Assembly: GCA_036897485.1 (NCBI GenBank)
Contig: JAYMTF010001788.1
Span: forward strand, 1 to 21,314
Source: Pelargonium nanum
Lineage: Eukaryota; Streptophyta; Magnoliopsida; Geraniales; Geraniaceae
Direction: 5' to 3'
DNA: 21,314 nt
Numbering within the stretch: position 1 is the stretch's first letter; each line of letters begins with the position of its first letter. Under the pieces are notes generated by a model that saw only the letters and a list, made by a program, of their open reading frames with translations, was not told where the DNA came from and searched no databases. Made by a program: the position numbers and the translations under genes. Of the stretch, positions 10,501-20,804 are shown in pieces.

Positions 10501-11879
10501 GAATTATTACTATTAAAGTCTTAAAAAAAAAAAGAACGTACATATTCAAATTCAATGACAAGACAGTGCCACGTCTACTCGATCCTACAGCTAATAATTG
10601 ATTGATTATTTTGTTTAATTGGTGCATTATTACTAGTTATTACATCCTCGGTTTCGTGAAAAACAAAGATAAAAAAAAGAAACTACGTGCGAGGCGGGAT
10701 GTGAAATTGTGTGCACCATGTCTAATATTGAGCACTGTGGCGGTGTGTGCGTGTGGCCTCTACAAATCAAAAGTCTACGTTTTGGGTTTCGAAGGAGAAG
10801 AAGCAAATTAAGACAGCGTGGTCGAAACGGCGAACATTGCATTGGAAATCATATATATTATGAGAATGATAGTTAAACACCATTTTTGTAGTAAACGTCC
10901 CAATAGTAGCTATTTGTGTTGCAAATTCAAAGCTTGTTGAATAGTAATAGTATTGTTTCTTGTGTTGTGATTGGTGAACTAAACGTTAAAATAAAAAATG
11001 TTTGAAATTGTTTATTGTGGCAGGAGCAGAGCAGAGCAGAGTTGGTAGTAGGAATATGTGTCGTTTTAGAAGTCAAAATAGAGGTATGAATAGTGAATAG
11101 TAGTGATGTTGGGAATTGGGTAAGAGTTAAATTTTGTCGGGTTTGGGGTTGTCGTGGAGGCGTCAAGGGTTGTTGTCCTCCGTTAGAAGGGGGTTTTTGG
11201 GTGGGTTCCGTTTGGAGGGTAATGGTGTGGCTTTTAGCGTTCGTACCTGTTTGTGTTGTGTGCTCCTTTTGAATTAATGTGGACAAATTGGCCAGTGGAG
11301 ACACACAGTTTTCAGTTTCCAACTTTGCTCTTTCTTGTTTCAAATTAAATGGCCCTTTATTTTATTTCAAAGGATTGATGGGTTGTGTTGTGTTTGCCAA
11401 TATTTACTCTTACTTTCACCTCTCCATATTTTGCCACTTTCCACAACACAAGGTGAATTTGGAGGTTAGTATTTAATTACATACTCTACTGCATTTGACA
11501 GTATTCAAATCGTACTTACACTGTTACAAACCAACCAAGGTTAAACCACTTACTCCACAATTTAGTTCAACCCAACCCGCATGTCCAACGAGTGAGTTTT
11601 GGGTTCATTAAATCCAACTGGGTAACCCGCCCGCCTAATTCAAACCCTAAGAGACACTATTAGGTTTAGACCACTTGTATAACATTATAACCTATTTTTC
11701 TAAGTTAAGGGATCCATTCACCCAAGGTTAGTTTTGGATGATTTAACTTTTATGATTTCTATTTTCTTAAACTTCACTAATAAAAAATGCAAATGCATTC
11801 GTGTTTTATTTAAGTTTTGAAAATATAGAAGTCCAAAAAGTATTGGATTGAATATATAAGTCTAACCGTTCAGATAATG

Positions 11880-12080
11880 ATTTGTGTTCCATGACACAAC
11901 ACAAATTTAAGTAAGAAGTTTAACTTAGCTGAGTTCGTGTCGATAAATTTAACTTGTTTAAAAATTGGATTGTGTTCGTGTCATCTTGCTCATAATTAGG
12001 TTGTATTCGAGATAATTCATTTAACAATATATTAAACTATGACCGCAAAACAACTCGTGAACACGAATTGTCACCATACT
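11880..12080. repeat. Decayed dispersed repeat fragment
   Basis: The stretch contains TTCGTGTCGATAAATTTAAC, GGATTGTGTTCGTGTCATC and CTCGTGAACACGAATTG. These are blocks typical of eroded non-autonomous plant DNA elements. CTCGTGAACACGAA is partly self-complementary. I found no reliable ends, target duplication or coding frame. It resembles the fragment near 6790-7060 in reverse orientation. Confidence 0.3.
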
Positions 12081-12702
12081 GCTGATGTATTGGTTCCTGA
12101 TTTAAGGTGTAGTACTTGTTGTTCTTGCTTTGAGTCCGATATTCTATGTTTCGAATACTAAATTAAGTTTTAGTTCTCTCTTTGCTTACAACTCCTCCAA
12201 AAATATTTCAACTTCAAGTGTCGATTATAAGGCAAAGGAGTTCACGAATATTATCCATGGTTTACGCTGTACATGGTGATGAGAAGATTAGAAATCTTCT
12301 TTATTGAATATTTATTGCTAAATTATTTTAATAACATTGAATCTAGTTTCCATGATCTGTTCATAAAATTTCTTGACAAAGTAAATTCCAAAACATTGAA
12401 TAACGAGATTGTTAAAGTTGCATATGAAAACAGCAATGTTTGAACCCTGAATTCTGTATAATGCTTGGTTTTGTTATAGTGATGTTTTGAAATGATTGAC
12501 CAGAAAATACATATTTCAAGTCCTTTTAAAAAATATGAGCCAACTTCTCTTCTCAAAGATCGGGGAGGTGAAATTGAAACTCTATCCCTCGGTATTGCAG
12601 ATATTTCTCTCATATATCTGGACATTTGTGTGAATCTTCTTCAATCACTAGTGTAACAATAACCTTACATATTTGCCTTTTGCAAGATAATCAAAAGCTC
12701 AC

Positions 12703-12771
12703 CGGAGAAGACGAACCGAGCTAACCCTCTTAAGGCATCATGAGACTCCCGGTCAGGTGCCGTGGCAGTCT
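12703..12771 (-). pseudogene. Unrecognised exon-like remnant
   Basis: On the minus strand an open 69-nt segment is bounded by an acceptor-like ATTGCAG and a donor-like CCG|GTGAGC. It reads TATAPDRESHDALRGLARFV followed by FS, and is richer in GC than its surroundings. The next minus-strand open stretch, starting after TGTCCAG at 12617 and running to 12323, is separated by an intron-sized 85 nt. It begins YMREISAIPRDRVSISPPRS. The two do not join in a compatible phase, so the pair is more likely a decayed gene fragment than a working gene. I do not recognise the family. Chance is possible. Confidence 0.25.
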
Positions 12772-12978
12772 CTGCAATTCATGTCCAATCAAGAGCCACA
12801 TACATCATTAAAAACACTTCATTCTCAGGGAACTAACTGGGTTTGAATTTCCACAATTGGGATTAACATATTGAGGTATGGTTTGAACTTTGAATAAACA
12901 TGAATATATATAGTACTAGTAGTGTCAAAAGTGAAAAAGAAAGTTGTGGGTTTTAGTTGGAACAGGAATCATACAGAG

Positions 12979-15900
12979 TTATAAGGCTGATAAAGAGGAG
13001 GTGCAGTGACTTATGGTTGGCAGCAAATCCTTGAAGTAAGCCTGGCAGTCTGAGTCAGCTGGAGAGAGGGCACCAATTGGGGTCACAGTAATCTGAAATC
13101 AAAACAACTCTAATCATCATCTAATGTAATTAAGAAGAAGAAGAAGAAGATACATATAATACATTACATACATATCCTTTCATAAGGGACTGATAGTCAC
13201 TACCATCATCTTCATCAACATAGCCTCCCTTCACCTATTCAAAAGGTTAAAAAAAAAAACTCAAAAACAAACAACAAAAGGTCTCTATGATGTATAAAAC
13301 CCACCTATAATACTATAAATAGTTGTTTGGGCAAATTTCTCATTAGTTTGAATGAGAGATTATATAGTTGTACTTAGTATAGTGGAGTTATCCTATAATA
13401 CTATAAATAGCATCATAGGAATCTAACATATATATTTGAATAATACTTAAAATGTGCGTATAATAACTAATAGTAGGATGGGGATCAAAATGCGAACAAT
13501 AGAATGAATGCATCAGAAGAAATTAGTTATAAGCATAAAGACAGAAAGGAACCCTACTTCTCTTTTAAACAAAATCTGTTGAGAGGATGAAGTTGCTGCC
13601 TCAATTTCTTCTGCACATGCTACTGAATCAGTATCCATTGTCATCGTTGACAACATTCTTGGACCTTGCCCATCAGAAGTAACTTGTCTCCATCCCATTT
13701 TGCCAATGCTTTTGCTCTGCTTGGTCAACTTATACCCCTTTTGGAGCACAGGAAACAACCCAAAACAATACTATCACCAAGGCATTGCAAAAAATACTAC
13801 CAAAATCCTTGTGATGAAACTGAAATGCAAAATTCTTGTGATGAAACAGAAATGCTGGTCTAGTGATATAAGATTTGAACAGGAACAAAATATCACATAT
13901 ATGAGGAACCTAACCTTAACCTCTTTACTCTTTAGAACTACTACTGTGTTTCAATATGTCTAGACTCTAGAGATGTGACTAGTGAGACTCCATCTCTTAG
14001 TACAACTGTGACGCAGCATCACAAGACCATACAGACATTATTACTTCACTTAAAGGGCAAAAATAATTTTAAAAATAAGTAAGGAAATGGACAATCAGTT
14101 ATTTACTTTCGCAAAGTACCTCAGGAAATGATATATTATCAACCAGAAAAAGAAATATGAGGTATTCAAGGATATATTATCAAAACCAAATAATCATTAA
14201 CATGATCCATAGTCTGCTAGTTTGAGCTAAGAAAACCAAATACTCATTCCAATCCCTATTGGGGTCAGTTACAAAAATCAACAAAATGTGGTATCCTCCA
14301 CATGCATTCACTTTCTACATTCCTTTTAAACGGACTCGTTCAACAAATGTCGCTTAGATGAAACCATTTTAAGCTAACAGATATGAGCAAAAACCGAGGA
14401 TGGTCAGGAAACACAAGGATATAACCAGCCCAAAAAAATAAGAGTTTATGGAACTGGAAATAAAAAAGAGAAAGAGATAAATAGAAAGAAAGAAAGGTCC
14501 ATTTGATGGGACGTCAAACACCTCATCAACAATATCACTTTCAGACAGCTGATATACTAGTTTACAGAGAATCAGAGATGTCTACATATCTCAGGCATGC
14601 TCAAGAAAAAAGAGTTGTTTCATTCTTCAAAGGTTTTAACTTTTAATTATTAAGTTTATGACAGTTCTGTTTTTGTCAAAGAAACATGTTTGGTTTATTT
14701 TCTTTTTGAACCTCTCGTAAACAGTATGTTATTTGAAATTTGAAAGGGACAAAAGTAATATTCCCCATGAAAGCTGTAACATAAATAAAAATAAGAACTA
14801 CAGATGCATCCTATGAAACCTTCATATGTAGTAGGAATCCATTTTCTTTGCTCTGCACAAACTGATAAAGTTGCTAAACACATGAGAGATGAAGAAGCCA
14901 GTTAAAAATCTACCTTATGATTTGTAATATTTGTTGGCAGATCAACATTCAGAAAGCATCTAAGTGGATATGTTTGATTCTTGATGTCAGCCAGTACAGC
15001 ACTTATAATAGGTAAGCAAGCCTCAGCAGCAAGTGTATAGTCAGTAACATTACTCTTACCTCCAACCCTGAAAGTTCAATACCCAAATTTGATGAAGTAA
15101 ACAAATATATTATCTATAAGTTTTTCTTGTTTTTTTAAGAAAGGAAAATTAGTCAATGAAAAATTGACAACTAAAGGAATTTTGGCCACAACATAGCATG
15201 ACCTAGCTCTATTAACAAATAACTTGAACCATTCATTTGAAACATCCTAGTATGTCACTATGTTGAAAGTACTTCTGCATGATTATTTAATCTTTGCACA
15301 GAAAACATTCTTACAAATCTAGTGATTGAAAAAAATAGCCTGCATACCATTTATATGATATGGAAATAGAAGGTACACCATTGAAGAAGGCTTCTCGTGC
15401 ACCAGCCACTGTCCCTGAGTAAACACTGCAATTCCAATAAGAGGCCCGATCAACAATGTCATATAGACTTGGAAGCAAAAATCAGATACGCGGCAATTAA
15501 TATAGCTGACAGAACCATATACTTAATCATCCAAGATAATAACTGATATGACAATTATGTTCATCCTACCTGCGACTGCATCCTTGGCTCGAAGAGAGTC
15601 CAGAAGAATCAGACGAGGTTAGAAGAAGGTTTGGAATTGGAATATGTATAAATATAACGATACAAAATACTATTTTATCATCACTCATTAAGCATATTTA
15701 GACATATATGTGCATATCATAACGCTTCCATTTTTTACGAAAATACACAAAACGCAGTATTCTGTAAGTATTAACAGTGTATTTTATAGTATCCATACTG
15801 CGTACATATTACATACAAAACACAGGGCTGAAAAGAGTATCGGTGCATCATAGCCAGGTACTTGAGCCCCTGGAACAAAACATGCATGCAGAACTAGGAT

Positions 15901-18900
15901 GCATCATTTTTGGATTTTTCCTTCAAATATAAGGCAATTCAGTAGTTAAAATATCATTGCATGATACGAAGAAAAAAAAAGTGCAAAAGATAAAATATAA
16001 CTAACATGTGATAACCACAGTTGCTGCCCATGTTTATGCCACTGACCACCTGCATGTAAAAAAAGGACATAAAAAATAGTTTGATGCACCTCAAGTACGG
16101 ACAAAAACACTACTTAGTCTCACAAAGATACATTCTAACATATTCTCTATCATAGGAAGAGCTATCTGTTACAGAAATCTCAACATAAGTAAAATTTTGT
16201 CAAGTAATTCTAGCCATGTTATCGAATCCTCAAAAAAAATTGTATTTGTCAATTAAGTGTTCAGAGTGCATGTAAGAAAACAGATAACAGCTTCTTTGTT
16301 TTGTAGGTTCCTAACCAAGAATAATGAAATTGAATTGCAAAAGGAAATATATCTTTTCAAGTGAAAGCTCTTTAGCAATGTAAGTATTTGCAATAAACAC
16401 TTCCATAATTTCATATGCATCCCCAGAGAGCTACCAGATCAGGAATTGAAGGAAAAAGTGCTCTGGATACTCCCAAAGAAGCACAATCTGCGGGGGTTCC
16501 TGCAAAGTGCATCTAGTATTTTACTCATTAAGTAACAAAAACAATGTCAGGACATATATAAATAGACCAAACTGCAGACGGTAAATAATGATTCGCATCT
16601 TACAAACAGGAATATTAGAACAGCAAGCAGCAAAATCTAGAAAATGGAAGTAATAGTTTTTGCAGGGAAGATGTTACAAGGTACAAACTTAACTGATTTC
16701 ACAAACATTTAAGGTTTTATGAAAACAATTTACAGTCCATAAAATTAATTAATCATTTCTTATAAAGCATCTTCAGTGTGGTTATTAGGAACCACATATC
16801 TGATAGCATAGGTTTAATTTTCTTTTCTTTCTTTGTATCTGAGATTTTATAAGTCTTCTGGCTTTGATCATTAAAAAAACTCTTCTGGCAAATAATACCT
16901 ATTTTCCATCACTTCACAACTTGTTTGCACCTATATAGAGCTGAACATTAAAATATATATGTAAATAAAAACCAGAAATTCCATATCACGGAATACAATG
17001 GCATCCTCTTTAAAAGATCGATCCTAAACCATCTAAAGAATATATGCATTTTGTTATTATCACGCCCATATGCCCATATCCCCACCACAAATTACATTTA
17101 CAGATGCGCCTTGCATAGTATCCATAAGCCAATGTTGCAAACGGAAAGGATCAGAAGTATGAAAATTAATTTTGAATCCAAAATAGTGCAGAGAATGTAA
17201 AGGTCTCTGTGAAAAAAATTGATGCATAAAATATAGGGTTAATTACACTTAGCCGCAATGTACCATTATTATACCAATTTTACACATAATTACACTTTCA
17301 AATTTAACAAATAACGTCATAAAGTTTCAATAATTTGCACCATTAGTCAAACACCATAAAATCCAGCAGAATTCACTCTCTCGTATGTGCAGGTCATGTG
17401 GCCTTACATTCATCATTATTATTATTATTATTATTATTCAAATTTTACCCTTCTTTCAATTTTTTATTTCTCCATTTTTAATTTGTTCATCTTCTTTCTA
17501 GACCATGTTAGATCTGCCGCCACCATTTGTTCATCTTCATCAAACCTTCTCTTCCAGTTGCACCATCCACCTCATTGCCTCTATCAACCGCCTCACTGTA
17601 ACTGGACCTCACCACTCCATTCTTGATTTCAGAGGCAGCACCAACAGACTGCTCTGCAAAGATCAGATCTATACGCCTCTGGTGCATTATGGCTATGACA
17701 CCACATTAGCCATGAATACCATGATGTCTGCTGTGAGTTTTTTTTTTTTTTTTTAAGGTTTTGTTTGGATTTATTTCAATATTAAGATTTTTGGGTTTAT
17801 TTTTGTCTTGTATAGATCTGAAAACAAGAAATTCTTAGAAAAAAGTTTCTAACTACAGAATATACCGGCTGGGCTTGATGAATGAAGAGCCAAAGAATGC
17901 TGTTGAAGAATCGTGACAGCAGAACGAATATGAAAGAGACTGGATGGATTTGGTGAATAGAAAGGTCCTTGGTAAATGGAGAGGAGTTTAAGTTAAAATT
18001 TTGAGTTTGTAATGAGATTTTGTTTCCAAGAGTTGCTTTCATGTTTACGTTTTGAGTTTTTCTTTTTGGGATCCAGTTTCAGCCGCCGGAAAATTCAAAG
18101 CATGAATTTTCCAGTGACTGAAACTGGATTATAGAAAAAAATTCTAACAACTTTCCGGAAAAAAAAAGGTTGCCTTCTAGCTATCTCTATTCATTGCTGT
18201 CCTTATCTTTTCAATTTCATTGTCTAACTGAGATTGTGATTGAGATTGAGATTGATGTAGATTGATTTTACTGAGATTGAGCATGATATGTTGGTGATTT
18301 TGATTTTACTAAGATACATTGTTGAGATGGATATATTGATGTGTTAATTGTACATTCCATAACGTGATTCGCTGATTGATTTTGATTTTACAAGGATGAG
18401 ATTGATATGCTAATTGTAATTCTCAAATTCACTTTATCAAATTGATCTTCTTATTCACCTTCCAGTAGTTGTTCATGCACAAAGAAATGGGTGAGACAAA
18501 GGGAAAGGGTGAAAGAAAGCTATACGGCATTTTCATCTGTTCAGCTCAAACTTAACTCTGTCACTGATTGTGCAAACTATTAGATGATTGTGTAGTTAGT
18601 TGTCACATTTCAAAGTTTCTGTGGTTATGTGCGAAACGTGAATAATACAATGTAGCTACTAACTGCAATTAACCCTTAAATATAATGTATTAAACTAACC
18701 AGAAACTGCATATGCGGTTGCTCCTTCAACTTCTACTTTTTTCACAGCAACAGGATGCTGCCAACTGATGCTATGACTGACAGCTGACTTTTCCCTAAAA
18801 ATGGCGCAGTGAAAAAAAAAAGTTGAAGTCATCTGATAATTCAAAAAGGTAGATTGTAAAGAAGGATTTTGGTAAACATTAAATAACAATTTTACAGTAA

Positions 18901-20804
18901 GGTACCAATAGTTTGCTTGCTCTCTTCTAGTTCAAAAACTTGAGATGAGTTAAACTTAAATTTACTTCACTTCAAATGTCAGGCACATACAATAATGCAC
19001 AACGGAAGAGTGGGAAAATACAAATAGCATGAGTAGCACTCCAATAAACTCTTGAACGGAAACCATCTGACTTGGCACACCACAATATGTTGGACTTATG
19101 CTTATCAAATTAGGTATCGTGTAAGACAAGCATGTGGTTTATAAGTGATAGGATGATGCAAGTAGAAAAAAACGCAATGAAGAAACAGATGGCTGAGAAT
19201 ATATTGTTGAGTGTTGTGTGTGTGTGAATAAGAATGAAGAGAATAGGAGGGAACATCTTAGCGCATTGCTAAAGATGTTGTCTGGTGGCCTGTATGCGAC
19301 TGGTGGAGAATAAGAACGAGGTCATTATTGGAGTCAGAGCAACAGCCCATATACGAAAGTAGGGGGATGTTATGTGCATAAACGACCTTTCCTAACTCCC
19401 CGCAGTATTAGGAGCCTTGTGCACTTGGTCGCCCTATTTTTAGTAAAGAGTAACAACATTTGTGTCATTTAGAAGGTTTCTCGTCAGTTATTGTAATATC
19501 GAAGGAACATGAAAATCAAGATGCTCTGGTTCTTCACTAGTCCCATCAGCTTATCACACATCACAATGAAGACCTTATTACCTTAGCAATTAGTTAGAAT
19601 TAAGAGGACTCAAATTCAGTAACTATATCACTTTCAATATCAAGGTACAGCACCTACCACTCACTTGCAAAATAACTGTAAACTCATATTAAAGCAATGA
19701 TTACATATTTCCTTCACTAAATACCCCATTAATTTTTTTAACTATTTTCATACTTACTGAATATTTGCTGTTATTTACATTTTACAAGTGTAATAAATAT
19801 TAACCATCATGTATACCAAAAAACTTGTAAATCAATATTTATTTTATATAATTTTTACAAACACTTCAAGTTTTGGTTATGTTAAATTTACAAGGGATAA
19901 TTAAGGGTTACTACCCACCCTATGATGTCCCAAAACACATGAGTGAACTTTTTTATTTCCATAATATTTCACTACACACCTACATAATTTGTTTTCAAAT
20001 GAAAAAATTCATCATCTCATTATGCACTTTGCACATTGATTTTTTACTCTTAAAATTCCCAAAATACTCTTATAATCTCAAAACAAAACAAAACAAAAAA
20101 ACTCAAAGGTAATTCTCATTTCAATTCATCTTTCCGATTTTTCTATAACATTTTGAGTTCATATACGATATTTATTACATCATGATTAAAAAAGAATGAA
20201 TTAATCCATTAAAATTTATGATTTACGGGTGGGTGAAAAGTACACACGAGTTGTAACTTGTAAATGTTATGTAAATAAAAAAAGTGTAGTAATTTGTTTT
20301 GGGAAATCACAAGTGGATGGTAAAATGTTATGGAAATCGTGTAGTCAGTGCTGGATAGTAAAATGTTATGAAAATCGAAAAATGCAATCATGTGTTCAGA
20401 TACATCATTTTTTTTTTGAACAATGTTCCGATACATCATAAATAGGCAGTAATCCACAATTATCCCAATTTATATGCAAGTAAAGATACAAGAAGCAGAA
20501 ACACACCCAAAAAATCCGAAAATGTGCCGCAGATTGTCATAAATAAGACGAGCTGTTTTAGCACAAATTAAAAAGCACGATCCAACAGCTAGCAATACAG
20601 GAAAGAGAAACAAGCCAAAATTGAAAGAGAAAGATCGAGAAAATTGAAGAATGAGAAGCAGAAAACGTACGAATCAGGGGCACAGACTTGAACGACGTAG
20701 CGACCGGTGGAGACGAGGACGGCAACGAGGGAGCGCAAGCCAGGCGCGTCGATCCCGTCGTCGTTTGTAACCAAGATGGAGGGCTTCAGAGGTGCGCTCT
20801 CCAT
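12979..20804 (-). CDS. SurE-like survival protein: 5'-nucleotidase / acid phosphatase
   Basis: Nine minus-strand exons give 308 residues: 20804-20671, 18794-18700, 16499-16435, 16049-16006, 15425-15348, 15067-14914, 13737-13558, 13234-13172, 13092-12979 (stop TAA). Introns are GT-AG; the sum is 927 nt. SurE proteins are metal-dependent phosphatases acting on nucleoside monophosphates and other phosphate esters. The N-terminal motif [14 protein letters not shown] places the metal-binding Asp pair at 15-16. [13 protein letters not shown] supplies the family Ser (48). AVSGTPADC follows near 79-87, and [20 protein letters not shown] carries the conserved Asn at 104. Then come [30 protein letters not shown], the GYKLTKQ region after 190, and the C-terminal [20 protein letters not shown]. 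No signal or transit peptide is evident, so it is probably cytosolic. Length fits the shorter plant SurE proteins (about 300-315). Intron 1 (1876 nt) and intron 2 (2200 nt) are swollen by transposons; the coding sequence is unbroken. Confidence 0.93.
13132..13149. repeat. (AAG)6 microsatellite in SurE intron 8
   Basis: Six perfect AAG units (CTT on the coding strand) lie in the 79-nt last intron (13171-13093). On the transcript this is a CU-rich run in the middle of a very short intron. It could help define the pyrimidine tract, and length variants could alter splicing; both are inference. Confidence 0.85.
13801..13854. repeat. 27-bp tandem duplication in SurE intron 6
   Basis: Two adjacent 27-bp units (13801-13827 and 13828-13854) differ at two positions: CAAAATCCTTG versus CAAAATTCTTG, then GATGAAACTGAAATG versus GATGAAACAGAAATG. 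The repeat lies 63 nt upstream of the exon 7 acceptor. On the coding strand it is rich in CAUUUC and UUUCAUC, so it doubles a branch-point-region-like pyrimidine stretch. No protein reading is supported. Confidence 0.8.
17415..17438. repeat. (ATT)8 microsatellite inside the intron 2 element
   Basis: Eight perfect ATT units lie between the left terminal repeat of the transposon and the exon-like segment. A simple expansion; nothing further is inferred. Confidence 0.9.
17502..17732 (+). pseudogene. Exon-like open segment, possibly captured by the transposon; family unknown
   Basis: A 231-nt segment (77 codons, symmetric phase 0) is open throughout. It lies between a good plant acceptor (T-rich tract ending CATCTTCTTTCTAG at 17501) and a consensus donor CT|GTGAGT at 17733. 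It is clearly more GC-rich than the element around it. The frame includes [15 protein letters not shown] near the start and [20 protein letters not shown] near the end. I do not recognise the parent gene. It runs antisense to the host SurE gene. Alternatively it is an original part of the element or chance. Capture of host exons with their splice sites is known for Pack-MULEs; applying that here is inference. Confidence 0.35.
18071..18129. repeat. 59-nt imperfect hairpin inside the intron 2 element
   Basis: ATCCAGTTTCAG (18071-18082) pairs perfectly with CTGAAACTGGAT (18118-18129). GGAAAATTCA (18088-18097) pairs perfectly with TGAATTTTCC (18103-18112). The two stems are separated by a symmetric 5-nt internal loop (18083-18087 against 18113-18117) and closed by a 5-nt loop. 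The structure can form in transcripts of either strand, including the SurE pre-mRNA. It is shorter than a typical plant microRNA precursor. Confidence 0.85.
18264..18425. repeat. Three degenerate direct repeats inside the intron 2 element
   Basis: Three units start GATTTTACTGAG (18264), GATTTTACTAAG (18302) and GATTTTACAAGG (18384). Each is followed by GAGAT/GATTG-rich sequence, and units 2 and 3 also share a TTAATTGTA/CTAATTGTAA block. They are preceded by GATTGA-type short repeats at about 18228-18262. Sub-terminal repeats near one end are common in non-autonomous DNA transposons. Confidence 0.5.
19894..20466. mobile_element. Non-autonomous DNA transposon (MITE-like) in SurE intron 1
   Basis: The left end is GGGATAATTAAGGGTTACTACCC. 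The right end, reverse-complemented, is GGGATAATTGTGGATTACTGCC. These are imperfect terminal inverted repeats whose first nine bases are identical. The flanks AATTTACAA (19885-19893) and AATTTATAT (20467-20475) could be a worn 9-bp target duplication (7/9). The 573-bp interior is AT-rich and has no coding capacity. It carries inverted sub-terminal motifs, with CTACCCACCC at 19911-19920 facing GGGTGGGTG at 20227-20235, plus direct repeats at 20315-20377. Its termini resemble those of the intron 2 element. Confidence 0.6.
20315..20377. repeat. Direct repeat, 25-bp units at 38-bp period, in the intron 1 element
   Basis: GGATGGTAAAATGTTATGG followed by AAATCG (20315-20339) recurs as GGATAGTAAAATGTTATGA followed by AAATCG (20353-20377), with two mismatches. 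A weaker related block GTAAATGTTATGTAAAT lies near 20260. An inverted relative (TATTTCCATAATATTTCACT) is near the left side of the element. These are sub-terminal repeats, where transposase binding would be expected in the parent family. Confidence 0.7.

Larger units (their letters stand above)
10501..12978. other. Intergenic region between the convergent SEC14-like and SurE genes
   Basis: No complete gene is supported in these 2.5 kb. The 3' flank of the SEC14-like gene comes first. About 10980-11280 is strongly G/T-skewed on the plus strand, with GCAGA repeats at about 11024-11041, and leaves a 138-codon low-complexity Thr/Pro/Gln-rich open frame on the minus strand that I do not believe codes. 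About 11560-11640 carries CCCAACCCGC and GGGTAACCCGCCCG, typical of worn transposon sequence. About 11880-12080 is another worn repeat. About 12320-12775 holds minus-strand exon-like pieces (next entry and findings). Confidence 0.5.
17236..18675. mobile_element. Non-autonomous Mutator-like element (possible Pack-MULE) in SurE intron 2
   Basis: The left end reads GGGTTAATTACACTTAG. The right end, reverse-complemented, reads GGGTTAATTGCAGTTAG, giving 15/17 matching terminal inverted repeats. The flanks form a 9-bp target duplication: TAAAATATA at 17227-17235 and TTAAATATA at 18676-18684 (8/9). A 9-bp duplication fits the Mutator superfamily. The 1440-bp element has no transposase. Inside are an ATT repeat, an exon-like open segment at 17502-17732, a T run at about 17736-17754, a strong hairpin at 18071-18129 and degenerate GATTTTAC-type direct repeats at 18264-18425. 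The SurE exons on both sides still join in frame, so it is spliced out with the intron. Confidence 0.75.

Noticed and set aside
10062-10601. 179-codon plus-strand frame overlapping the SEC14-like exon in another register
   Set aside because: His/Arg/Ala-rich product of the same GC bias, with no domain. The annotated frame joins six upstream exons perfectly.
11024-11041. GCAGA repeats matching the GCAGA run in the SEC14-like leader (about 8019-8032)
   Set aside because: Short simple repeat; similarity does not extend beyond it, so no duplication is claimed.
10927-11343. 138-codon minus-strand ORF as a gene
   Set aside because: Low-complexity composition caused by A/C skew, no recognisable motif and no splice context. 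Kept only as a finding.
17797-18042. 81-codon minus-strand ORF inside the intron 2 element
   Set aside because: Phe/Ser/Ile-rich AT-driven frame without motif or splice support.
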